From Yponomeuta sedellus (Eukaryota > Arthropoda > Insecta > Lepidoptera > Yponomeutidae), in contig OW203727.1 in NCBI GenBank assembly GCA_934045075.1, positions 16,738,861 to 16,802,860 on the forward strand: DNA of 64,000 bases, given 5' to 3'. Positions within the stretch are counted from its first letter, which is position 1, and each line of letters starts with the position of its first letter. The position numbers and the translations under genes were made by a program. Below the pieces are notes generated by a model that saw only the letters and a list, made by a program, of their open reading frames with translations, was not told the DNA's origin and searched no databases. Of the stretch, positions 35,701 through 47,300 are shown one piece after another.

Positions 35701-38700
35701 AACATCAAAATGATACCCTTTTTTTTAAAATAAAATGTCACCATAGGGTATTTGTTTATTTATGCGGTAATAACTTAGTTTATCATAATAATAACAGATG
35801 TAGCTACCGGTATTTTTATACGATAATTTGTGAACCATAATGCATTTTCGAAAGTGCATAATTTTGTTCGTTTTCGAATCACTGGGCATATGGGTTAAAG
35901 GTTCACATGTTCTGTTCATGTTCTGTCGACTGTACAAACCTACGGCGACTTTCAAACGCAATTCAAGTGCGCGTTTACATCGTTTCTACTATGCTGCAGC
36001 GCATTTGCATCGCATACAGTCACGCACAGTCTGATAGCTTTTAGAACATACCTCGGCTACTATCGGATAGAATCGGATATATTCGTGTAATAGAAATATC
36101 GGAACCAATATGACATTTAGGGCTGATTTTTCAATAGTCAGATAACTTTTATCCGAGGAATAAAAATGGCAGTTTGACATAATTTATTTTCATACATAAG
36201 CTGTTTAACCGCCATTTTTATTCCTCAGATAAAAGTTATCTAACTATTGAAAAGTGATGTCATATTAGTTCCGATATTTCTATTACAGGAATATATCCGA
36301 TTCTATCCGATAGTAGCCGTTATCTGATTATTCAAAAATCAGCCCTTAATTAAATAAGAAAAGTTTTATACAGAGCAGAAAGTAGTATCAATAAAAGGTG
36401 AAAATTACTTTGCTAAATTCCGCCAAAAAATCCCACAAGCACCATGCGGTTAGTTTTTTGGCGGAATTTGAAAAAAAATTTTTTATCTTTTTTACTTTAG
36501 GGCCTTTTGTACACATAAGAGTGAGATGACAGTCCCATCGTACCCATCTTAATTATACCACCACCACCACCACATAAAGTATCCATATAGCTAACTATGA
36601 TTACTAGCTGTAATATTAAAAGTGTACAGAAGCTTAGCCGCGCCACAGTTTGGTTCGGACAATTTGGCAAAGTCATTTTCACATTTTAATGCTTTTATGG
36701 ATTTCCGCAAAGTAACGCCTAATTCCATACAATATAGGAAGTAGTATTACGCTTGTGTGCTTTCGACGAAAACCGAAGCCTACTCTAGAGCCCGAGGTAT
36801 ATTCTTAAAGCTAACCGACTACATATTAGTACTTTAATAAAAGTATTTAAAAATTTAATAATGTGCCTAGGGTCAGAAAGGAAAGAAACATAAACAAATC
36901 AATGTTTTAACAGCCTTATACTATAAGCGATTAACTTGTGTATTACGTCACTATCTGTTAAGACTCTTTTTTAAATATGTAAGGGTAAGAAATTGCACGT
37001 CGGCATGCGTAGAATCGGTTCACCCTTTTTTTGTAATTTTACTCTCATAGACGTCTCCAGGACGACTTTTGTACGCGCTTCTGGATAGGGTTTTGTCCAT
37101 ATTCTTAAGAAGTGATGCAAAGCCGCTGCATCATGTGATTTGTTTTGCATTCGTTAACAAGAAAGTGATGGGTGCACGTGCGCGAATCGTATTTCAATCA
37201 CGATTTAAACTGCGATTGTATTCTCATATAACTTATAAGGATACACTGTGAATATGCAATGACTTAAATATTAATAAAATGACGAGTATTTCGATAATAA
37301 GTATTAAGCCAAGTGATCGATCACTGGCGTTAGTTAGTGATCGATTTTACGTAATGTTCTTTATTATTAACTTCGCTTGTATTCAACGGAGAAACTGAGT
37401 GAAAGAATGACTATCAAAAACTATACTCGATTTAAATTTAAATTTTCTCGCGAATGACTATCAAAAACTATACTCGATTTAAACTTAAATTGATGCCTGA
37501 GATCCAAATCCATAGAACGCATTTTTTTGTAGAATTTTACGCATTGGAAAAAATCATTAAAAGCAAGATTCGGAAATCACAAATCTTTACAAACGTGTAA
37601 CAGAGGTATATTACTGTTAATTTATTAGTAACGCACTTTATAATAATAAAATTATGGCTCAAAATATATTAATGTTACTCTTTATAATAACATTCTTGTT
37701 GGTTGTCAGAAAGAGATCGCTTTTTGTTGTAAGACCGCTAATTGTATACCAAATGCAAGCCTTTTGATGTATGTTATTTTCTGGTGTATACAATAAACAT
37801 TTGTAATGTAATCTAAGAACGAGAAGAACATTCCCTCAAAATATATGTCTTACAATTTTAAAATCACACTGTTGTATAATTCTATTCTCCTTGGCACTCC
37901 AGGTCTAGGCGAGCCATGTTTCAGTGTGTGCTGCAACCGCGACGCTAACACCAGCATCCAGTGCTGGAAGGGCGTATGCCAGAACTGCTACGATGCGTAT
38001 GGCACTTGGATATGCCGGTAAGGACACACTACCTTTCCATCTATGGGGCATCTAAGGATTTCGTAAGCCAAAGTTGAAGAGGGTTCAATATCTCACCGAT
38101 AAAACCGTTCTATGGATAAAAGTTGACGTGAAATCTTTAAAAATACTTTTACCTTATTTTTACGTCAGACTGGTTGAAACTTGACTCAAGTCACACCTGA
38201 CGATAAACTAAGACGGGGTCTAAGATTTTACGTGCTTATCTGTTAAGTGCCAGTTCTCGTTAGTTTTGAAGAAACCTAGGTTATATGTCTCCGGAAAGAC
38301 AGACTACGGCAATGTGTTCCACAACTTTGACGATGGCGCAGCGGTGCTGTGTGGTGTCGGCCTAGAGAATATTACCAACCCAATTCTTCGTGGGCAGCAG
38401 CGCCCTCTGCAATACAATTCCACCGAACTGTGATCCCCAACCCGCATGCCCAGCGTGGGGATTGTGGGCATTACCCCCTATGATAGCACGACGTGGCGCT
38501 CTGTAGTGGAGGGCTATGTCCAGCAGTGGACTAGTATAGCCTGACGATGACGATGATGGCGCAGCGGTAGCGCATCTGCCTACCATGCGAGAGGTCCCGG
38601 GTTCGAACCCCGGCTGGGGACAAAAGAAGTCCCAATCCCAGGTCTTGGATGTTTACATGTTTGTGATGTCGCTGTTTCTGGTTCCCACGACACGGGGTAT

Positions 38701-39143
38701 CCCAGTGTGCGGCTAGAAGCAATGTATGTGCCTGTAGATATGTAAATGTTATGTTAAGTTAATATTATGTAATTTATTCGGTAACATGTTGCTCTGTCTT
38801 ACCGATGACGTGATGGGGAGAGGGTGCCTTTTTAGAACAATAATATAACGTTTATGTCACGTAAAGTCATTTCAAAAAGCTATGGTGTATGGATGTATGG
38901 ACATCCAAAGTAAAAGTTGTTCATATCGACGAGTTTGTGTTTAAGGCCATTACTATACCATTTACAGGTATATTATTACTAGTTCACCCCGCAAAAGTTT
39001 TTGATTTATTCAAAAGAAGACATGGAAAAACCACAAACCTGTTGTTTTTGCCATATTAAATAGTCAACGACCTATTCTTAGATCTGCCAAAAATACACAA
39101 AAAAACTGTCAATCCATTTCAGTGGAGTTTACTGTGACACGAG

Positions 39144-39187
<44 letters not shown>

Positions 39188-42100
39188 CATTAGATAGTAA
39201 TACCTACCACACTATACAGTCACTCGACCTACGGGGAGAGTCTAAAATGTATAAATGTCCAAATGAGTCATATTGGGGCTGCAAGTGATGCAAATTGCTT
39301 CAGCCAGATGTTGCTGCCTGTACTTAATACAGAGAGTATTGTAAAGAGGTTCGAAATTTCACTGATGCCGCGGTAAGTCGCCCATTAGCTCAGTTGGGAG
39401 AGCGCTGACACGGTTAGCCAGAGGTCGCGGGTTCAAGTCCCGGCATGGGTGGAATTATCCTTAGCACGGGTTAGTGCATTAAAAAAATAATATGAGTCAT
39501 ATTAGTCCGGTAATGGTCGTTTCATTCACACTATCGGTAGTCTAGTAACCATTGCAGTGGGATAACCCGTGCTACATAGCTCGGCGCCTCGCGCAATTCG
39601 ATCTTCCTCGCGAGAGACGTCTGTTTAATTTGCGCGGGTTATACCCCTCCCTGGTACGAAATTGTACTGCTATTGCTTTGTAAACTACTAAATTGAGTCA
39701 AATAACAACGATTGTTGTGTTTTCATAATTCTATTGAAAAACTATGTAAGTATTAGACTCTCGGGCCGGATCCCAAATTGCCCTATGCTATGGCAACCTC
39801 CACCAATCCGAACTTGGCCCCCGTGTGAAGTATGGCCTTACGCCTTCCTCAGGGAAGAGACCCGTGCCCCTCGGATGGGACATCATTATGTCCCATCCGA
39901 GGGGCACGGGTCTCTTTGATGATGATGATGATGATGGTAACCAGGCAAGGACATCACAAACATGGAAATACACTCAGACTGAGGCCATACTATATATTAA
40001 TCAAGTACGACAGCCTCCTGCAGGAATAGAACCGACCACCTCCGCTTTGGCAGTCAAGGGCAACCTTTAGACAAACGAGGCATTCAACTAAGAAGTATCG
40101 TCTAACTATTATTCTTATAAATCAAGCTTTTATTGCACAAACATTTTAAAAATAAAATCTTACAATGCGGCGGACTTAATGCCACAAGCTTTTTCTACCA
40201 GTCGACCGCAGGAGGAACGAAGGAGTAGGTAGGCGTACAATAAAACGAAAAATTATAGGGTGTAATTAAATAAACTTACACGTCTTAATAGTTTATCTAG
40301 AATTTATAATTTCAGTTTCGATTCTAGAGACAACATGGACCAAATCCTGCTCGTGACAGTGTCGCAGATTGCCATGGCAACGGCGCTGGTGCTGGGCATC
40401 ATTGCTACCTTCGTGCTGCTCTGCAAACTCTGCACGACTACGAATATCAGGTTTGGTATCTATAATCTGAATAATAATAAGTAATAAATATTCATGAACA
40501 TATAACACAGATCTCGTTAGCCTATACTAAGTACAACTCAATGACTTGTGTTATAGGTGCTAACTCAACGATAGATTTAATACAATAAATACATAGATAA
40601 CATCCAAGACCCGAGACAAACAAGAAAAGTTCTTTTTCATTTCTTATACTCGGAAAGTAGTGTTGTTTTGATCTGATTATTGGGTGGAAAATGCTGCTTC
40701 CCTCCATAGGGAGGGAAAAATTTATACAAATTACTTCCCACCTAAGGACCGGAATGAATTTTAAAAATAGAAGTACTGTCAGTTGTGAAGAGTTTTATGT
40801 AATAATAAAAAAATATTTAAAAAAATAAAAGAACCCGACTGCAGTGATAAATCAACTGAAAGGGAAAAAATAAGATAATTTTATTTTCAAATGCTAATGT
40901 CGAATCAGAAGAGTTCATGCTGCTTTACTTGAGGGACCAAATAATATAACTTTATAAGCATTATTTGCTCAAACTGTTGCATTTATTATTTTATATAAAA
41001 TGATGCAGTCGGGACCCATTACTGTTTGTTTAAAGTCCTCTAATGGGTCCCGACTGCATCATTTTATATAAAATAATAAATGCAACAGTTTGAGCAAATA
41101 ATGCTTATAAAGTTATATTATTTGGTCCCTCAAGTAAAGCAGCATGAACTCTTCTGATTCGACATTAGCATTTGAAAATAAAATTATCTTATTTTTTCCC
41201 TTTCAGTTGATTTATCACTGCAGTCGGGTTCTTTTATTTTTTTAAATATTTTTTTATTTTTGACCTTTTAGTGACTCAGTAAAACGATAAAATTTAAAGG
41301 TCCATCTGTTCTGTTTACATGCTTTAAATCGTTATATTATTTTATGTCCTAAATGAATTTTAGTTTATTGCTTTATTTTCTTTTGTTCGACAATGGACAT
41401 GTCTCGGCAAATCATAAATATTTTTACTGATATACTTGTTTGATATAGTCATAGGTACCACCTGCCTGCATTAAAAAATTATGTCGTACGATATTTTTTA
41501 GCTAGTATAATGAATATGGTCTAATGGTGTTAAACTATCTAGAATATTTGCAAAGGAAACGACAGATTTTTTTCTTTATTATCCTTACATAAATTGTATG
41601 TTGTTTATGTAGCCTAAAACGCTCCACTGCACCTAGTTATTTAATGTTAACGATTGTAGGTGGGGACTGGAGTAGTCACGAATTACCTCTTCGACCTGAA
41701 CGGCGCTCAGCTTTCGACATCTCCAGACTAGAATTCTTCGTGCTTGCATTGCTGGGCCCAGTCTTCGGTCTCGCTAATTACTTAGAATAAGGACTTTTAA
41801 ATGGGAACATAAATGGTCTGAGCCTTCAGCCGCGGCCTGTACAAAGGCGCGACAGGTTTCCTCCTAACAGCAACTTTAAGTAACTGTCGCGGCCTTCGGC
41901 CGCGCTAATAGTCTCTCCATTTGGCATCAGCGTAAATAGAGCTCAGCATTTGGAATCGCCGTGGGAGTATTCTATAAGCCCGCTTCACAGCCTTCGGCCG
42001 TGCCGCGACCTGTATTGAACTCGGCCTTCAACCTCGTCGCGGCAAGTTTCCTCGCACCCGCATGATGGGGCTCGGCCTTCGGCCTGGCGTAGTTATTTAG

Positions 42101-44337
42101 AGTTGTGGCATGGGCGTGGGGACATACAAAATCTTGGTTTTCTGAATGCCAAAATATTACCGGTATTAAAATGAAACTATAACAAATTCATCTTGAGGTG
42201 GCCCCCTAAAGCATTGAAAAATTTTACTGAATATTTAGGTGTAGATAAGCAATCTTTGGTCTCACAAGTGAACAGGAAACCTAGCACAAAATCATAATCT
42301 TATTTTCGGAGGAAACGAGATAAAATTCGTTAAGATGAATAGAGCTAGAATTTTTTAAAATTTCATGGGTCCTACGATACGAGGTCACGGAGGATCCGTC
42401 TTCGGTTACCAGTGAGAGCGTTCAAATATTTTTTTATCATTTATTGTTTCTTCTTTGAACCCAGCTTGTCTGACTATGACCGCACAGGGGAAAAGGAGTT
42501 ACATGCTACACTTTATATATTTTGTTCAGTTAGTTTTGGTCTAAGTGTCAGTAGGAAATTAATATCAGTGTTAAGAAATTAATTATTTTTTCTCAAACAT
42601 GCTCAGAAATGTTTGTGTTATTACCATGAAATAAAGCCACAAAGTTTCTCTTTTATGGCTCCCGCCTCACTTTACTGGCATAAGCCAGTAAAGTAAGTAT
42701 GAAAATCCATTACCGTCCGCTGCTCTAACTTTTTAAATTTACTTACTAAAATTAAACTGACCAAGGAAAAATTACATACAGCCAACCACCTACTAAGTTA
42801 TGTAAGCATACTTAGATTAACAAAAAATACAATCTATGGTATTGGTTTTTGTGCGGTTAAACATGGTGCTCAAATATGTTAGTGTATTTAAAAAAATAAA
42901 AAGACGGCAAACCAAACTATTATTTCTTAATTACCTAGTAATTATTTTAATATTAATATTTCCTCGCATTGTTTGAGAAAAGCATTATACAATCCTCGGC
43001 CGGAACAGGGATTGCAGGACTCGTTCTAGACGGCTTCGTCTACGACTCGGCCGTCTATCCCAAACTCGTCCAGCAATCCCTTACTTCTCGGCGTCTGCAG
43101 TAATGTATTATTTTTATTACCCCCTATGAGGTTGATATTTCTTAAATTAATGAGATAAACGAATGGCGTAGAAAGAAATAAACACTTTATAGGCATTATT
43201 TCTTTCAGCACTTATACCGTTTCTATAGACGGTTTGTTTACATGTAGAGCAAAGCTGATATTATGTAAATTTATACATGTACTAGAATAAATATATGCCA
43301 GCGCCATCTAGTGGCTAAAAGTGGTACTGTAGGACAGGGTTTCAGCAGACAAGAAGAGAAACGTTGTTTCAGCACGACAGCACGTACTTAGGGATCTATT
43401 TATTGAAGCAATATGAAACTTACTAAGGATTACGGATTAGTAACTGTACTACTCGCACCACAGCGCAAAGCGAGGTATATTACCTACGTCACTAGTCGTG
43501 CCTATTACTAATGGACAGTCAGTATTGGCCGAGATGATTCGCAAGCGCTCAAATACTATCCAATTTTGTTTAATATTCGCCTTCGGACAAAACCATACCG
43601 CAATTTAGAACACAAACAGCGCCATCTGTGGTTGGGTAGAGGAACTAATGCTACAGTACTTTAATTACTTAGAAGTGAATATTATTTGTGTTGCGTTTGT
43701 TCTCTATTAATGCTGATTTAATGTAATCAACGACACCCGGAAAATTCTCTTTTAAATACTTTGCACGTGTTAGGCGTAGTTAAACAAAATTATATTTTTT
43801 AATAAAATGAATGATCTAGAAGGATCAAACCACTTTATAGGAATTATTTCTTTCCGCATTTGTACCGATTCTATAAATGGTTTGTTTACATGTAGACCAA
43901 AGCCGAAATTATGTATACACATTGTATTAGAATAAATAAAATATAGCAGCGCCATCAAGTGGCTAAAAGTGGTACTTTAATTGCTTAGAAGTAAATGTTA
44001 TTTTTTGTTCCGTTGGTTCTCTATTAATGCTGATTTTATGTAACCTACGTCATCCGCAAAATTCTGTTTTAAATATTTCACACCTGTTAGGGGTAGTTCA
44101 ATAAAATTAGTATTCGAATTCAATAAACTAAATATAACAGCGCCATCTAGTGGCTCCTAGCTGTACTTTAACGAAGCTTCTTAACGAATTATATTTTTCG
44201 TCACGGTTCTGATCGCATAATTATGATTTTATATAGCCTATGACACCCGCGCAAGGATGCCGAATCGAATGACACCTTGTTTAACAAAATCTGACCATTG
44301 GTTAAGGAGTTATGAGGGAACATAGAATCGGACATAC

Positions 44338-44393
<56 letters not shown>

Positions 44394-47300
44394 GCACTAA
44401 ACACATTACCCTCCTTTTGGGCTTCGCTGCAGTCGGGTAAAAAAAGGCTCATCCGAGACCACGGCACCTGGAAAAGTGCCGAAAACGTTGGAAAAATTGT
44501 AAAAATTTAATAAACGAGCATAAATCCGTATAAAAACAGTTTTAATTATGTCTAGTGCTCGTGTTAACCTTAGAAAATTACAATAAATAGGCTTTTAAAA
44601 AAAACTAATAAAAAAAACTGCGGCCATGTGAGTTTCTAAACAGCCAGTGTGAACTTAGCTCAAACTTCTTTGAGCGGAATAAGCCGCAACAATGACGCAG
44701 TGAGTTCCATATTTAAAATTTAAAAAGTCGACTTAAATTTGTGAGTACTAATATAGTATAGTATCTGTGATGGAATTCAAAAAAATAGGTAATATCTTTT
44801 ATGCTAAGATTTCAATATTAAAAATGAGTTTTTATTTTCCTCATATTCGAAATGAAAAGTGGAGTGCTTAACACGGGTAAAAGAATCAATTCCTACTCGG
44901 ACTATAGCCGGGAATTGATTCTTTCTATCCTCGTTAAGCGATCTACTATTCCTAGTCTGACCCGGCTGGGGTTCGAACCCGAGACCTTCGGTTTTACAGT
45001 CAGCGTGCCAAACCGCTGCGCCACCGAGGCCATCAATATCAATATCAAATCATCATCATCAGCCCACCACTGCTCAACGCTGGGCATCAGTGGCGTAACT
45101 ATAGGGTGGCAAGGCTGGCTTAATGCCACGGGCCTCGGACCCGTTGAGGCCCCGAGCTCAGATATAACGATACATTTTAAGAAAATTTTGAAAAATTGTG
45201 TATTTTTTACCCGACTGCAGCGAAGCCCAAAAGGAGGGTAATGTGTTTAGTGCGTATGTATGTATGTATGTATGTATGTAAGTATGTCCGATTCTATGTT
45301 CCCTCATAACTCCTTAACCAATGGTCAGATTTTGTTAAACAAGGTGTCATTCGATTCGGCATCCTTGCGCGGGTGTCATAGGCTATATAAAATCATAATT
45401 ATGCGATCAGAACCGTGACGAAAAATATAATTCGTTAAGAAGCTTCGTTAAAGTACAGCTAGGAGCCACTAGATGGCGCTGTTATATTTAGTTTATTGAA
45501 TTCGAATACTAATTTTATTGAACTACCCCTAACAGGTGTGAAATATTTAAAACAGAATTTTGCGGATGACGTAGGTTACATAAAATCAGCATTAATAGAG
45601 AACCAACGGAACAAAAAATAACATTTACTTCTAAGCAATTAAAGTACCACTTTTAGCCACTTGATGGCGCTGCTATATTTTATTTATTCTAATACAATGT
45701 GTATACATAATTTCGGCTTTGGTCTACATGTAAACAAACCATTTATAGAATCGGTACAAATGCGGAAAGAAATAATTCCTATAAAGTGGTTTGATCCTTC
45801 TAGATCATTCATTTTATTAAAAAATATAATTTTGTTTAACTACGCCTAACACGTGCAAAGTATTTAAAAGAGAATTTTCCGGGTGTCGTTGATTACATTA
45901 AATCAGCATTAATAGAGAACAAACGCAACACAAATAATATTCACTTCTAAGTAATTAAAGTACTGTAGCATTAGTTCCTCTACCCAACCACAGATGGCGC
46001 TGTTTGTGTTCTAAATTGCGGTATGGTTTTGTCCGAAGGCGAATATTAAACAAAATTGGATAGTATTTGAGCGCTTGCGAATCATCTCGGCCAATACTGA
46101 CTGTCCATTAGTAATAGGCACGACTAGTGACGTAGGTAATATACCTCGCTTTGCGCTGTGGTGCGAGTAGCACAGTTACTAATCCGTAATCCTTAGTAAG
46201 TTTCATATTGCTTCAATAAATAGATCCCTAAGTACGTGCTGTCGTGCTGAAACAACGTTTCTCTTCTTGTCTGCTGAAACCCTGTCCTACAGTACCACTT
46301 TTAGCCACTAGATGGCGCTGGCATATATTTATTCTAGTACATGTATAAATTTACATAATATCAGCTTTGCTCTACATGTAAACAAACCGTCTATAGAAAC
46401 GGTATAAGTGCTGAAAGAAATAATGCCTATAAAGTGTTTATTTCTTTCTACGCCATTCGTTTATCTCATTAATTTAAGAAATATCAACCTCATAGGGGGT
46501 AATAAAAATAATACAATTACTGCAGACGCCGAGAAGTAAGGGATTGCTGGACGAGTTTGGGATAGACGGCCGAGTCGTAGACGAAGCCGTCTAGAACGAG
46601 TCCTGCAATCCCTGTTCCGGCCGAGGATTGTATAATGCTTTTCTCAAACAATGCGAGGAAATATTAATATTAAAATAATTACTAGGTAATTAAGAAATAA
46701 TAGTTTGGTTTGCCGTCTTTTTATTTTTTTAAATACACTAACATATTTGAGCACCATGTTTAACCGCACAAAAACCAATACCATAGATTGTATTTTTTGT
46801 TAATCTAAGTATGCTTACATAACTTAGTAGGTGGTTGGCTGTATGTAATTTTTCCTTGGTCAGTTTAATTTTAGTAAGTAAATTTAAAAAGTTAGAGCAG
46901 CGGACGGTAATGGATTTTCATACTTACTTTACTGGCTTAGGCCAGTAAAGTGAGGCGGGAGCCATAAAAGAGAAACTTTGTGGCTTTATTTCATGGTAAT
47001 AACACAAACATTTCTGAGCATGTTTGAGAAAAAATAATTAATTTCTTAACACTGATATTAATTTCCTACTGACACTTAGACCAAAACTAACTGAACAAAA
47101 TATATAAAGTGTAGCATGTAACTCCTTTTCCCCTGTGCGGTCATAGTCAGACAAGCTGGGTTCAAAGAAGAAACAATAAATGATAAAAAAATATTTGAAC
47201 GCTCTCACTGGTAACCGAAGACGGATCCTCCGTGACCTCGTATCGTAGGACCCATGAAATTTTAAAAAATTCTAGCTCTATTCATCTTAACGAATTTTAT

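Larger units (their letters stand above)
29461..35894 (-). mobile_element. piggyBac-like transposon with nested insertions
   Basis: Both ends carry TTAA (29457-29460 and 35895-35898) followed inward by CCCATAT and a shared CCCAG-type terminus, the classical piggyBac arrangement. Transposase remnants on the - strand lie inside (35256-35451 and 30519-31653). Subtracting the nested 0.8-kb and 3.6-kb elements leaves about 2.0 kb, slightly short of a usual piggyBac, and the transposase lacks roughly 200 residues between its two parts. It sits wholly in intron 2 of the membrane-protein gene. Confidence 0.8.
40811..44445 (-). mobile_element. Unclassified 3.6-kb element, copy B (inverted)
   Basis: Reverse-complement copy of the element, with its 3' palindrome at 40811-41251 and its 5' end at 44430-44445. 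It differs from A and C by a few substitutions and a longer TATG/CATA run (about 44333-44393). It starts 360 nt after exon 4 and lies in intron 4. Confidence 0.85.
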
